Shown piece by piece: positions 6,947-20,800 of a stretch of DNA of 64,000 bases (position 1 is its first letter; each line of letters opens with the position of its first letter). The position numbers and the translations under genes were made by a program. The notes under the pieces were generated by a model. The model was not told the DNA's origin and did no database searches. It saw only the letters and a program-made list of their open reading frames with translations. Location of the stretch: contig NC_010571.1 of the NCBI RefSeq assembly GCF_000019965.1, positions 3,915,001-3,979,000 of the forward strand, read 5' to 3'. This DNA is from Opitutus terrae PB90-1. GTDB lineage: Bacteria > Verrucomicrobiota > Verrucomicrobiia > Opitutales > Opitutaceae.

Positions 6947-8428
6947 ATGATTTCCATTTCACCTGTCGCCGCTGCGGACGCGGCTCACCGCACGCTCCGG
7001 GCTCTGGCTGCAACTTGCTGGGCTGCGACATGCGTGTGCGCCGTGATTGCGGCGAGCGCCGCGGTGGCGCAAGCGGCGGCGCCGCGACTCAAGGTAGATC
7101 CGACGACTCAGCGGTTTCTCGTCTACGAAGATGGCCGGCCATTTTTTTACCTGGCCGACACGGCGTGGGAGCTCTTCCACCGGCTGAAGATCGACGAGGC
7201 ACGCGAGTATCTCGACGATCGCGCGGTGAAGGGGTTTACCGTGATTCAGGCGGTGGCGCTGGCGGAGCTGGACGGGCTGCACACGCCGAATGCCTATGGA
7301 CACCTGCCGCTGATCGATGACGATCCGACGCGGCCGGCGGAGCAGCCGGGGCCGAACAACGATTATTGGGATCACGTCGACGCGATTGTCGATGAAGCGG
7401 CGCAGCGCGGGATGTTCATCGGGCTGTTGCCGACATGGGGCGACAAGTGGAACCTGGCAAAGTGGGGCAAGGGCCCGGTGATCTTCACACCCGAGAATGC
7501 GGAGTGGTATGGCGAGTGGATTGGCCGACGCTACCGCGACAAGCCGGTGATTTGGATTCTGGGCGGAGATCGACCGATCGAAAACGACACGCACCGGCAA
7601 ATCATCGAGGCGATGGTGCGCGGACTGCGGCGAGGCGACGGCGGGGCCCACCTGATCACGTTTCACCCGCGCGGCGGCGACAGCTCGTCGCGCTGGTTTC
7701 ATGGAGCCGGGTGGCTCGATTTCAATATGCGGCAGAATGGTCACGAGGTGAATTCGCTGCGTTACGTCGGCACCCGCGCAGATTACGATTTGTCGCCGAC
7801 GAAACCGGTCATCGATGGCGAACCGATCTACGAGGATCACCCGATCGAGTTCGACGCGCCGAAGAACGGGCACTCGGTCGCCGCCGACTGCCGGCGCGCG
7901 CTTTACTGGGACTTGTTCAGCGGCGCGTGTGGGCACACCTACGGTCACCATTCTGTCTGGCAGATGGCGGCGCCGGAGCGGGAGCCGGTGAACATGCCCT
8001 TGCTGTCGTGGCGCGCGGCGTTGCAGCAGCCGGGGGCCGGGCAGATGCAGCATGCGCGGCGATTGCTGGAGTCACGGCCGGTGCTCACGCGGATTCCGGA
8101 TGATGCGCTGATCGTGTCGGATGAACCCGCCACAGCGGTTCCGGGCGCGGGGCGTTACCGGATGGTCGGAACGCGCGATCGCTCCGGCTCGTGGGCGGCG
8201 ATCTATGTGCCGGTGGGCCGGCCGTTCACGGTGAAGACCAGCTTGCTGACCGGAGAACGGCTCAACGTGTGGTGGTTTAGTCCACGCACCGGGGCGGCGA
8301 CCGCGGCCGGGCAGATCGCCCGGGCCGATACGCATCGGTTCGTCCCGCCGGATCCGGGCGAGTCGCTGGATTGGGTACTGGTGCTCGACGACGCCTCGCA
8401 AGACTTCCCCGCGCCGGGCGCGCGCTGA
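6947..8428 (+). CDS. exported GH140-type (DUF4038, apiosidase-like) glycoside hydrolase
   Basis: With the ATG at 6947 the protein has 493 residues. I prefer this start to an in-frame GTG at 6749 because a signal peptide begins there ([19 protein letters not shown], cleavage near VAQAA). The (beta/alpha)8 DUF4038/apiosidase-like catalytic domain (PF13204) opens with [20 protein letters not shown]. Candidate catalytic carboxylates are Asp208 in WILGGDRP and Glu292 in [15 protein letters not shown], both in the positions conserved in the family. [10 protein letters not shown] and [11 protein letters not shown] are also typical. The last ~100 residues match the small C-terminal beta domain usually found in these enzymes (PF12904). 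GH140 members remove apiose-linked groups from rhamnogalacturonan II; the actual substrate here is inferred. Divergent pairing with a GH78 enzyme fits that pathway. Confidence 0.88.
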   Translation: MISISPVAAADAAHRTLRALAATCWAATCVCAVIAASAAVAQAAAPRLKVDPTTQRFLVYEDGRPFFYLADTAWELFHRLKIDEAREYLDDRAVKGFTVIQAVALAELDGLHTPNAYGHLPLIDDDPTRPAEQPGPNNDYWDHVDAIVDEAAQRGMFIGLLPTWGDKWNLAKWGKGPVIFTPENAEWYGEWIGRRYRDKPVIWILGGDRPIENDTHRQIIEAMVRGLRRGDGGAHLITFHPRGGDSSSRWFHGAGWLDFNMRQNGHEVNSLRYVGTRADYDLSPTKPVIDGEPIYEDHPIEFDAPKNGHSVAADCRRALYWDLFSGACGHTYGHHSVWQMAAPEREPVNMPLLSWRAALQQPGAGQMQHARRLLESRPVLTRIPDDALIVSDEPATAVPGAGRYRMVGTRDRSGSWAAIYVPVGRPFTVKTSLLTGERLNVWWFSPRTGAATAAGQIARADTHRFVPPDPGESLDWVLVLDDASQDFPAPGAR

Positions 8429-8500
8429 CTCTCGGGCGCGGCCCGCGGCTGACCGCACATCCGACAGACCGCGGCGAGGGCCGGTCGAAGTGGGGATGTA

Positions 8501-8510
8501 TCCCTAGGGA
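8501..8510. promoter_or_regulatory. perfect 10-bp palindrome TCCCTAGGGA, operator-like
   Basis: TCCCTAGGGA is self-complementary and ends 12 bp before a consensus TTGACA. Its centre would lie around -52 relative to the predicted start of transcription, a usual place for an activator dimer. The regulator is unknown and the assignment rests on position and symmetry only. Confidence 0.25.
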
Positions 8511-8522
8511 ACGGCTGTCCCG

Positions 8523-8551
8523 TTGACAATTGCGGTGTGAGTGCCACGCAT
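8523..8551 (+). promoter_or_regulatory. possible sigma-70-type promoter for the giant gene pair
   Basis: TTGACA at 8523-8528 is a perfect -35 hexamer. A 17-bp spacer leads to ACGCAT at 8546-8551, which is a poor -10. It is the best promoter-like sequence seen between the GH140-type gene and the giant gene. The weak -10 would fit dependence on an activator bound at the neighbouring palindrome. Confidence 0.25.
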
Positions 8552-8820
8552 TTGCGCCGGTCCAGCTTCCATTTGCCTGCAAGTAACAGCGCTCGCTGCT
8601 CACTGGCAGGGGGGTGGATTCCGCACCATCGTCGCGATGAGTGTTTTACCCCTGCCCCTCGTGTCAGCCGCGCACACTGTGTTGCCGGCGGATAATGGTG
8701 AGTATTGCCGCGCTTGTTACCGCTGGTCCGCGCATCCTGCTTGCACGTTGATCCTGCTGCTGCCGGAGGCGGCGCAATAGCAAGTCGAGCCGACGGCAAG
8801 GAAACATCCGTGGACTTAAC

Positions 8821-11800
8821 GTGAGCATCCGAGGCCAAGCGTCAGTCCAGCGGAGAACCGGGACGCTCTTGCGGCAGGGGCTCTGCGGGCTCGTGTTTTT
8901 GCTGGCCAGTGCCGTTCCGACGTTCGGAAGCGAGGCCGGCGGGCTGAGCATCAAGGATCCCTCCGTGGCAGACACCTCGGTCGCGCTGGAGCTGACCGCG
9001 CTCGCCGGGTTCACCGCCACTGAGGCAGCGGTGGTGATTTTCGACGGCCGGGAGTATCTCCAGCGGGCGAATCTCGCGCAGGTCGACTTCACCGCGGGAA
9101 ACATCGACAGCCTCGTCGCTGAGCTGGCGAACAAACGTTCGTACGCCTCGGTGGAAGTGCGGCCGCTGCCGGGCGGCGCAACCGGATTTGTGTTCGCGTC
9201 GGTGACGCCACTGGCTGCCACGGACCTTGTGTATGCCAAGGTGACCGGGACGGGGCTGTCCGGGGGCTCGTCCACGCGCTATGCACTGGCGGCGGTCCGC
9301 TCGGCGGGACCGACGATTTCGGATTTGTCGGTGCACTATGTGCCCCAGCAGAAAAGTTATCTCGCGTCTGCCACGGTCGCGGGGACGCTCCCGCTGGCCC
9401 AGGTGCAGATCTCGATGATCGGGGGGGGCCCGGCCAGTTTCGTGCAGCGGGGCGGCCGGCTGGACGACGTGCCGTCGTTCCTCGACAAAAGTGGTGAAAC
9501 GCAGCTTCCGCTCAGCCCTGACCAGAGGACCTTCAGCAGCCTTTTCGGAATGGCGGAAGGCGCCGCGGTGCCCTCGGGGGCAGTGCTGTATCTGATGGTG
9601 ACCGGCACGGACGTTTTCGGGAATGTCCGCACGCACTCCGAGGTCTACGCCGTCGCCAACCTGCTTCCGCTTGGGCTGGACCGCATCGAGGCGGGTATCG
9701 GAGCCGCGACCACCACACTGACGGGGTTTGGGGATCGCCGGCAGATCGTAGTCGAAGGCGTGTTGTCCAACGGCTCGCGGATTGCCCTCGAGGATCAGGA
9801 CGGCGTGACCTTCACGACGACGGATGTGGACATCGTGGCGGTCGATGCGACCGGCCGGGTGCACGGGCTGCTGCCAGGCCAGGCGACCGTGCGGGTGGGG
9901 TTCAAAGGCATGGAGAGCCAGCTCGCGTTCACGGTGCTCAACGAGTCACTGGTGACGGCGATCGAGATTGCGAATCCTCCTCCGCTCGTGTTGCCGGCCG
10001 TGGGTGCCACGTTGCAGTTGGAGGTGTCGGGGCTGATTTCCCGGGTGGGCGGGACGGCCGGCGAGCGGATCGATCTCTCCGCGGGCCGGCTCGGCGCCGT
10101 CTATCAAGTGGCGGACAGCTCGGTGCTGCAGGTCTCGGCAGACGGGCTCGTATCAGGGCTCAGCCCGGGCAAGACCTCGATTTCCGTCGGAAACCGTTAC
10201 ATGTCCGTGGCGCCGGCGATCGTCGCGGTGGAGGTGAAGGACGGTCCGGCGAAGATCGAGCTGAGCGCGGGTCGATCGTGGGTGGCGGAAAACGAGAAGC
10301 TGCAGGTCTCCGCCAGCGTGACAGACGACCGCGGGCCCGCGGGGATCCGCGACGTGGTGTTCCTCGTCGACGGAACTCCGGTGGCGCGCGACGAGACCGC
10401 GCCATACGGGTTTACGCTGCAGGGGCCCGAGCGCCGTGCCGGAACGTATCTGCGACTTACGGCGATCGTGACCGACGTCGCGGGCAACACGACGAGCTCG
10501 CAGCCGTTGGACGTTCAGATCAAAGCAGCGGGATCGGCGGCCGGCACGCCGGGCGAGTTGCGGTTCTACACCAGCGCCGACGATGTGGCGTTCAAGCAGA
10601 AGCTGCTGCTCGAAAACAAAGAGGGGTATGAAACCGACTTTCGACCGGTCCCGAACGGCGGGAATTTCGTCGTGCGCACGATCATCAACTTCGTGGTTGC
10701 GGCGGACGAGGCGCCTTACGACCGCGTGGAGTTATGGGTGAATGGCGCTCTCGCGGGCACCTCGCGTACCTCCGTGCCTATCACGTATCGCCGCGAAAAC
10801 GGTTCCGAGACCGAAGTCGCGGTGGAAAACTCCTATCGCTTCGGCTACGTCGTGCCTGAGACCGAAGGCGGGCGCTCCTTGATCGTCGCGGCGGTGGGCT
10901 ATCGCGGCGCCGAGGAGATTTGCGCGGAGCCCGTCGTGTTGACCGCGTTGGCTGATGCACCGGCGTTGGTCGAAATCGCCTCGCACGAGGATCAGCAGGC
11001 GGTGCGTGACAACGCCGACATTCCCGTCGTCGTGCGCGTCACGGACGATCTGATCGTTTACGGCGCGAAGGTCGATTTCTACGTCGACGGGCAGAAGGTC
11101 GATTCGCGCGATACCCGCAGCACGCAGGCCTCGCCGTCAAGCGCGCTGGACTCCGGCGGCACCGCTGACTTTGGATTCTCGTTCCACATTCCGGCGGGAA
11201 TGGTGGGCCGGACCTACAACCTGCGCGCGGAGGTCACCGATTTTGGCGGCAACGTGACGACGACCGACTTGGTGGCGCTGATCGTTGAAGCGAACCAACC
11301 ACCGCGAATCGAGCTCGTGACGCCGGCGCCAGGCTCCGAATGGGTGGCCGGTGGCAAGCTGATGCTTCAGAGCACCATCGTCGACGATGGGGTGGTGGGT
11401 CCGGTCGCCTATTACATCGATGGCAAGCTGGTCAGCTTCGGCAGCGCGTCGTTCGAATACCAGCTGCCGCTCTCCGCGGCAGGGAAATTCGTCGACGTGG
11501 TGGCCAAAGTGGCGGACGAGGCCGGTTTGACTGGCGTGGCGCAAGCGCGGATTTCCGCGATCGCGGACGCTGTTCCCCCGGCGATCGCGATCACGACTCC
11601 GAAGAACGGGGCGAAGGTGACGGCCGACCGCGCGATCGCGCTGTCGGTGGGCGGATTCGACAACATCGGCGTCGAAACCATCGAGCTGTATCACGGCGGC
11701 TCGGCCGCACCGTTCTTCCAGGCGGCACGAGGGGCGTTCACGACGAACGAAGATCAGTCGTTCCACCTCTCCGCGGTTTTCCCGAAAGACGGGCCGAACG

Positions 11801-14800
11801 GGCCCAACTATGTAGCGGGTGACACCCTCGTTTTATATGCCGTGGCCAAGGATGCCGCAGGCAACGAGGGGCGCAGCGCCAACATCAACCTCAGCGTAGT
11901 CGCGCCGGAGACGGTGCCGTTGGGCATCGACATCGTCTTCCCCGCCGCAGGCGATCGCACGATGGGCACGCAGATCGACGTCATTGGCGAGGTGCCCGCC
12001 GGCGCGAACGTGCGACAGGTGGAGATGCGCGTGAACGAGGCGCTCGTCGGCACCGACGAGGCGGCGCCGTATCAATTCAGCTTCGCGGTTCCTGAGACCG
12101 CGGCGGCGGCGGATTACACGATCAGACTCACGGCGGTGGACTTCGCCGGGCAGACGGCGAGCGACGAAATCACGATCCATGCGCTCGTCGACGACGCTGC
12201 GCCGTTGGTGGCGATTACGGCCCCCGCGAAATCGAGCCTGCTGGTGGCCGGTTCGCCCGTGCCGATCATCGCGTCCACGTCCGACAACGTCGGCATGGCG
12301 CGCGTCGAGTTTTTTGCCGGCGAGGCGCCGCTCGCGGTGGACAGCTCGGGCGACAGCGTCCAGTCGATCTTCACGCAGTTCTCCACGGACTGGACGCCGC
12401 AGTTCCGCACCGACTACGCCCTGACGCTGCTGGGCAACGTAACGGCGGCGGACCTGCCCGCCACCGGCACGTGGAGTCTGGCAATCGCACGCGTCGGTGA
12501 GGAGATCCGGCTGCGGATCTTCGATGCGGCGGAGGGCACGTTTGCCGAGTATCGCAAAACACCGAATCAGGCCGCGGCGTTGCTGACTCGGCTCGAGGCT
12601 GCGGCGTGGAATGCCCAAACCCTTTCGGCGGCGGATCGGAATGCGATCATTCAGGCCGCGCTCGATCTCACCGATCACGTCCAGACGATCGAGCTCCGCG
12701 CCGTGGGCTACGATGCCAAGGGCAATCACAGCGAGGCGCGGCTGCCCGTGCAGGTGAAGCCCGACGAGGCGCCGCAGATCGAGATCCTCGAGCCCAACGA
12801 CGATCGCACCGTCTACGTCGGTGAGCTCACCCGGGTGCGGGCGCACGTCGTCGACGACGTGTCGCTGGCCAGCGTGCGGGTTTTGTCGGGCGGGCTGGTG
12901 GTGAATTCCCAATCGGTCGACCTTCGGACCGCGAATCCGCTCGTCGGCGAGCGGACGTTTGATTTCGAAGTGCCTGCGCCGCCGGCCAGTGCCCCGACGA
13001 TCACGGTCGAGGCGGAGGATGCGCGCGGACACGTGGGCACGGCGACCGTTGGCCTGCATGTGATCAGCGACCAGCATCCGCCCGTCGTATCGATCACCGC
13101 GCCTGCGTCCGGGACCGATGTGCTCGAAACCGACACGGTGCGACTGACCGTGGCAGCCAACGACGACCTGTCCGTGGCGCAGATCGAGATCCTGGTGGAC
13201 GGAGTTTCGACGGGACGAATTGTGACTCAGCCGAGCTCGACCGAGTCACAAATCTTCCTGGTGCCGGATCCGAACACGTTTGGGCAGTTAGTCCAGCGCA
13301 AGGTTTATAGTTACGTCTTCAAGGCGGACCTCGAGATCCCAGATGGCCGGCTGAACTCGCGGATTGCCGTCACGGCGGTGGCGCGGGATGGCGGCGGCAA
13401 TGCGACCACCTCGGCGCCGATCTACCTCGACGTCGTGCCGGACAAGGTGCCGCCGTTCGTGGCGATCGTTGCGCCGACAGCCGGTGACATCCTTTACGGC
13501 ACGGCGGCGGGCGCGACCTCGGCCCAAACTGTGAAGGTGCGGGTAACGGCCACCGACAACGTAGCCGTGGCCGCGATCAACGTTTCCGCCTCGGTGGGCG
13601 GCCAGCCGCTGACCGCGACGCTCGGAGACCCACAGGAGTTCGAACTACCGGTCGTTACCCAAGCCACCACGCTCACGATCCGGGCCAACGCGGTGGATGC
13701 CGCCGGCAATCGTGGCGAGGCGATTCCCGTCGAGGGCATTACCCTGTTGCCGGCCGAGCAGATGCCGCCGCCGGTCAACACTCCGCCGACGGTCGTGCTG
13801 GCGAGTCCGGCGAACGGCGCGATGTTCTTCGCGTCGCAGCGTTATCCGCTGCTCGTGGACACACGGGACGACGTCGGTGTGGCGGCGGTCCAGCTTTTCG
13901 CGAGCGATCTGCCGGTGATCGGAAACGATGCCAGTCTGCACCGCGTGAGCTTCGCGGCGCCGAGCGAGTTTACCGTCGAGCGGTTGAAGCGGTTCGCGGT
14001 GTCGGCTGGCGGACGCTCGCTGGCGGTGGGCCATGACCGTTCCGTCACCGGCGCGCGGCTGTTCAACGTCGTGGCGGACCCGCGCGGTTTGCTCGTGAGC
14101 GGCAACGACCTGGCCGTCGAGATCTCCGGGTTCGAGAACACGGCTGGCATGACCGCGGAAGTCGAAATCACGCGGATCTCCGCGGAAGGTCAGCGCGCGG
14201 CAATCAGCACGGAGTCGGTGGTGTTCACGACCGCGAACGGCTACGCGCATGCCTTTACCGTTCCCGTCACGGCGCTCGTCGACGCCCGCGGAGTGGCGTT
14301 CACGGTCCGGCTGCTGAACTCCGGGCAGCCGGTTGCGATCCCGCTCCGACAGGTGGAACTGACGTTCGACGCCACGTCGTCGCAGCCGGCATCTGCGTTG
14401 ATTCAGGTGACCGACACGAAGGCGATCGAGCTCGACGCGATCACGCAGCCCGTCGTCCCGGCGGACGCGGGCGTGGACAAGCGGTTCAACTTTGGCGAAA
14501 CCGTGGTGCCGGCCAGCGGGCTGCCGCGGACCAGCTACCTCCTCGCGGAGGCACAGGAGGATCCGAGCGGTGTTACGCCGCGGGCGGTGTTCTCGGCCGT
14601 GGCGAAGGTCGAGTGGAAGCCGGACGCGGGGCCGACGATCGGCTTTAACCGCGCCTCCGGCGACGCGGTGGTCGAGGGCGACACGTTGAACCTCGTCGTG
14701 ACCACTACGGATCCCACCGGACTGGGCAGCCTGACGGTCACGCTCAACGGCCAGCCGTTCCAAACCTACGACCTGCGGGCGAGCGGAACCTCGGCCACGA

Positions 14801-17800
14801 CGCCGATCGCGATCGGGGTGCCGCCGCAGGCCGGTGGACAGATTTGGGAGATTCGGGCTGAAGCCGCGGACACGGCCGGCAACGTCACTCGCGCCGACGT
14901 GCTGAAGATCATGGTGAAGGACGACGCCGCCCCGAAGGTGCGGATCAAGTCCGTCGAGAATCGCTGGGCCGGCACGACGCTCGTCGACGGCTACAACGCG
15001 CTCGCTGGCATCGAGGTGCTCGAAGGCACGCCGGCCAGCATCGAGGTTGAGTTCAGCGACGATCTGAATCTGCAGACCTCGAAGCTCTTTATCGACGGGA
15101 TCGAGCTCACCGTGCGCACGGGGAACCGGTTCATTTGGAACGTGCCGTTGGGCCGCGTCGGAGCGGACGTGAACGTGCTCGCGCGGGCGGTCGACTCGCT
15201 CGGGCAGCAGACCGAAACGTTCATCCTCCTGCGGATCGTGAGCGACCCGGCGCCGTTCGTGAAGCTCATCGCGCCGGCGGCGGATCAGACGCTCACGGCA
15301 GGACGGCTGGTGGTCCGGCTGCGGGCGCTCGCGATCGACAACATGGCGGTCGAGTCGGTCACCTTCCTGATCAACGACCGCGCGTATGCGGTGCAGACCC
15401 GCGGTGAGGCGCTGCCGGCGATGGTGCCGTCTGGAGTGGGCGACGAGCAGGTGCCGCGCGACCCGCAGGTGGCGCTCGGGATCGGAGTGCTGCCGGCGCA
15501 GTATCGCGATTTCCTCGCCGACGATCTCGAGTTGCTGCTGTTCCAGACCGACGTGAGCATCCCGGCCGGGTTGTTGGTGAGCAACGTGCCAGTGAAGTTG
15601 GGCGTGCGCGTGCGCGACGTGCTCGGCAACGTCTACAACAGCTTGCAACTCGTGCAGGTCGTGCCGGACACGACGCGTCCGCGCGTGCTGTTGATCGCAC
15701 CGGCCGAGGACGGCGATTTCATCGAGGGCACGTTGCTCAGCGTGCGCGCGTCGGCCGCGGACGACAGCTATGTCCAGAAGGTGGAGGTCTGGAACAACGT
15801 CACGCCCGGCAATCTCGCCGAAGGCGAGTTCAGCACCGCCGGCGCGCAGCTGGTCTACAGCAACGATCAGTTCGCTCGCACCGACTACTTCATCGGTTCG
15901 CTGAACCTGGTGGATATTCCGCCGTTCCAAGCGCAGTTCCGGCTGCCGCTGCTGTCGGACCTCGGCATCACCGGCGTGCAACGCGTGCCGTTCAACCAGT
16001 TCACCGGCGGAACGCGGAAGAAGCTCTACTACGGCGTGCGGGTCACCGACGCGAACGGCAACATCACCCAGGGCGTCTCGTCGTACGACTTGATCCCGGA
16101 CAACGCGCCGGTGCTTTCGATCGTGGCGCCGCAGCCAGGCGCTTACGTGCCGGAAGGAGTTTCACTGGGCATCTCCGTGCAGGCGACCGACGACGTGCTG
16201 GTCGACAGCGTCGATTTCCACGTCACCAGCAGCCTCGGCGAGACGACGTTCACCGACACGACGCCGCCGTTTGGCTACAGCTACCAGGTGCCGGCAGCCA
16301 GCGGAGGCGAGCTGTTGGTGTCGGCTAGTGCGTTGGATTCGTTTGGCAATCGCACGTCGGCGCCGGCGATCCGCGTCAACACCCGCGAGGACTATCCGCC
16401 GAGCATCTCGATTTCCAATCCGGTGAACGGCCAGTCCGTCATCGAAGGCCGAAACCTTTTGATCCAGACCTCGACGGGCGATGACATCGCCGTGCGATCC
16501 GTGACGTTCTACGTCGACGGTGAACCCGTGCGGACCGACACGACCGCGCCGTTCGAGATGTCCTGGGATGTGCCGTATGGCCGCGGCGGACAACCGGTGA
16601 TCCTTGGCGCCTCGGCTACGGACAGCGCGGGACACACGACGCTGGCGGATCAGGTGCGCGTCATGATCGCGCCCGACGATCAGCCACCGGCGGTGGTGTT
16701 CCAAGAGCCGGCGAACAACTCGGGCGTCATTGTGGGCCGCGTCTTCCGGGTGCGCGCCAACGCGACGGACAACGTGAGCGTTTCCTCGGTCACGTTCTGG
16801 GTGAACGGGAATCCCACGCCGCACCTCGTCGACCTCGCGGCGCCCTACGAATTCCTCTACCAGCTTCCGGCCAGTGCGGCGAACGCGCCGAATCCGGCCG
16901 ATCGCAGGCAGGTGTTCAGAGCGGTCGCAACGGACGCGGCGGGCAACGAATCGGCCGCGGCCTTGCTGACCATCGAAGCGATCGCGGATCTGCCGCCGAC
17001 GATCTCGTCCTTCTCGCCGGAGCAAGGGACGAACGTGGTGGAGGGCAGCTGGGTGCTGCTGAGCGCGGTGGCCGACGACGATGTCGACGTCGTGAACGTG
17101 CAGTTCCTCATCGACGGACAGTCGGTGAGCGTCGACAACGTCCTGCCGTTCACCCAGCCCTACAAGGTTCCGCTGGGACGCGCCGGCAGCACGCTGCGGC
17201 TGTCCGCGATCGCGAAGGACACCGCCGGCCAGACGCGCGAGGTCGTCCATGTCGTCAACGTCGTCGCGGACCAGCCGCCGCACGTGGAGCTCGACCTGCC
17301 GCTGGCGGGCACGCTGGTGTTCGACGGCGATGTCGTGACGCTGCAGGCTAACGCCACCGACGACATCGCGATCGCGAAGGTGGATTTTTATGTGAACGGC
17401 CGGCTCGAAGACACTGTTTACAACACGATCGGACCGAGCGGCCGGTTCGACACGGAGACGCTGTTCAAGGGACGTTTCCGTGCGCCGGTCGGATCGGAGG
17501 GTAATCTCTTCGAGGTCTATGCGATCGCCACTGACACGCGTGGGCACAGCGCGAAATCGGCCAGCGTGGTGATTGGATCGTTGCGCGACACGACGCCGCC
17601 GGTGGTGAAAATCGTCGATCCCGCCGCGGGCGACCTCGTGACCGAAGGCCAGCCGCTGGTCATCACCGCGAACACCCGCGATCTGGCGGGCGTGGCGGAG
17701 GTGACGTTCTACGTCGACGGCGTGGAATTGTTCACGGATCGCGTCGCCGCTCCACGCGACACGCTTACGCCGTATCGAGCGACCTATCAGGTGCCGGTGG

Positions 17801-20800
17801 GGCGGGCCGGCTCGACGTTCACGTTGACGGCCAAGGCAGTCGATCCTTCGGGCAATGTCGGCTTTGCGCCGCCGGTGAAGGTGGAAATCGGCATGCTGAC
17901 CACGCGCACGATCCCGCGCGAAATCATGCGGGCGGAGGAACAGGTTCGGCTCAGCGCGGTGGACGTGGCGGATGCGAACGGGCTGCTCTACACGCTCTCG
18001 ACCTTCGAGCAGGGCTGGCAGCTCGACGTGCTGGACGCGATTACCGCGCCCACCAATCCCAGCCGGCTGGGCTTCTACCTGACGCCCGAATACAATCCGC
18101 AGGGTTCGCTCAGCCTGACGAACTTCCCGTATCGGCGGGCCACCGGGCTCGCGGTGGCGGACAATTACGGCTACGTGCTCTGGAGCGGCGACGGCGCGGG
18201 CTATCTCTCGGTGCTCGACCTCACCGATTCGTTCCATCCGGTGTTGATCAGCAACACGGCGCTGCCGACGGCCGACGCACGGGCGATCACGGTGCAGGAT
18301 CGGATGGCGGCGATCGCGAATGGCGCCGGCGGGTTGCTCGTCATGGATGTGTCCGATCCGCTGCGACCGCTGCGCGTGCAGAGCATTGCCACGGCGGGCA
18401 CGGCCTACGATGTGTGCCTCCGCGGCGCCTACGCCTACGTTGCGTCCGGCACCGAGGGCGTGGACATCGTCGAGATCGCAAGTCCCTCGAAGCCGATCGT
18501 CGGGCGCGTCGACACGTTCGGCGTGGCGGTGAGCCTGGCGCTGCAGGGCGATTATCTTTACGTCGCTGGCGCCGCGATCGGTTCGTTCGCCGCGCCGAAT
18601 TCGACGCTTTCAATCATCGATGTCTCGCAGTCGGCGATGCCGCTGCTGGTCGGACGGCTGAACTTTGCGCCGCTGCGTCAGGATCACCGCAACGGCGGAA
18701 GCCTGGCGGTCTACGTGCATGGCAGCCTCGCGGTGCTCACGTCGGAGATTCTCACGCAGAATGGCGACTTCGCGAAGGGAATGCTGCAGCTCGTGGACAT
18801 CAGCGATCCGGCGGCGCCGCGGATCATTCGGCGGGCAAATCTTCCGGACAACGGCGCAGCACTCGCGCGGGTCGACGGCAACCTCATGGTCGCGGGCAGC
18901 CAGGCCGGGCTGCAGGTGATTCCACAGCAAATCCTGAGCGTGGATGCGGTGACGCCCGAGATCGGCGCGGTGGGTATCGGACTCCAGACCGCGGTGGAGG
19001 TGCTCTTCAGCCAGACGGTGCACCCGGATGCGTTGACTAATCCGCAGACCGGCGAGCCGACCTATGGCGTGCGGCTCGATCAAGCGACCGCCGGCGGATA
19101 TGTTTACGTGCCTGCAGCGGTGACGACCGAGGGGCGGAAGGTCCGGTTGACGCCGGCGGCGCCGCTCGCGGCGAAGGCGCAGTATCGCGTTTCGGTCAAC
19201 GCGGAGGTCTATGCGCTGAACGGCACCAAGCTGGGCACGACGTTTGCGAGCACGTTCTCGACGGGCGAGGGTGGCGCGACGGCCCAGCCGGCGGTGGTCA
19301 GCATCGCGGAGACGGAGCGCTATCTCGAACTCGCTGGCGGCCAGACGGTGACGATCAACGGATCCGGTTTCGCCGACGATGCGGTGGTGCTGATCGGTGG
19401 CGTCGCGGCGCAGATCGTGAGCGTGGCGCCGAACAAGATCGTGGTGCGCACGCCGATCAATGCGGCCGGCAGCGCGGCGCTCCAGATCACGAATGGCAAC
19501 GGCCAGACGACGATCCGCTACGGTGCCTTCGTTTACCTCGAGCGGATGGCGGTCTCGTTTGTCGATCCGGCGATCGGATTCCTCGAGGGCGGCGACCGGG
19601 TCGAAGTGGTCGGGGCCGGATTCGAACCGGGCATCGCGTGCACGTTCAACGGCGTGCCGGCAACGCAGATCCAGGTCATCGGGCCGACCCGCTTTGCGTG
19701 CACCACTCCACCGGGGACGTTCGGGCTGGCGGACATCGTCGTGACCGGTCCACGCGGGCGAGTCGCCAGTCTTGCCCAGGGCTTCGTTTACAGCCGGTTC
19801 GAGGAAAATTACTCGATCGGCAACTTCCTCGATCTGGAGCATCCGGGGAACTACGAGCCCACGCTGCAACTCGCGCCGGGCTGGCCGCGTGCCTTGGCGA
19901 TTGACGGAGCGCGCGTGTATACCGCGATCGATGCGTCGGGCTATTGGCCGCAGCTGGATCCCGCGACGGTCGAAGCGTTGGAGGAGAAATTCCAGCACAG
20001 TGCACTGGCGATCGTCGACCTGCCGTCCGGCGAGATCACCGCGAACAATCGACCGGTGCTGCGGCGACAGCTCGATCTCCCCTTGCCGCTGTTCCCGGTG
20101 CAGGCGGCCGTCACCGAGATCGCAGGTGAAAAATGGCTGGTGCTCGGCGTCGAGTCGCGGCGCACGCCGAAGCTCGCGCCGACGCAGCTGCTCGATGACC
20201 CGGGCATTCTGCTGGTGAACGTGAACGATCCGGACAACCCGTGGGTTTACGAAGACGGAACGGTGCAGACGAAGGGCAAGGGCCGCGGGCTGGTTGACGG
20301 CACGGTCACAAGCATCGCGACGATTGGCGACTACGTGCTGGTCGGCACGAAGACCAACGGACTCTACGGGCTGAGCCTCGCGAATCCGGAGAATCCGGTC
20401 GTGGTGAACCAAAAGTCGTCGTTCGTCCTGAACGGCGTCACGCGCACGCCGGCGATTCGCACAATCCACGTGCGTGAAGGCAATGCGCTGCTCGGCACGG
20501 ATCTCGGGTTGATCGCAATCGATATCCGCACGGCGGATTTCAACGTCGTGCATTACGAGCCGACGATCACGGGTGCGCAGTCGGTCGAGGGCGAGCTCGC
20601 GCTGCTCGCCGGCACGCAGGCACAACTGCGCGTGGCGGATGTTGAGCCGGTCACGGCGGCGCGGGTCCTGAGCACACTCTACTCGCCGCTGTTCGCGTCC
20701 GCAGTCGGCGACTATCCGCTGTTCCAAGGCAGCCTCGGGCTCGCCTCGTATCAGAAATCGATCGGCGTGTTCGATCTGTCGAATGCCAATGATCCGCGCG

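Larger units (their letters stand above)
8429..8820. other. 392-bp gene-free leader region ahead of the giant gene
   Basis: No credible gene is seen here; a 79-codon frame inside it has no family features. The region holds a 10-bp palindrome (8501-8510) and a consensus -35 hexamer (8523-8528), listed separately. If transcription starts near 8558, the 5' untranslated leader would be about 260 nt. No known riboswitch was recognised. AAGGA at 8798-8802 is 18 bp from the GTG start, too far for a normal ribosome binding site. Confidence 0.5.

Noticed and set aside
8541-8780. 79-codon frame in the leader of the giant gene
   Set aside because: It has no ribosome binding site, no recognisable motif and lies downstream of the only promoter-like sequence; a chance frame is more likely.
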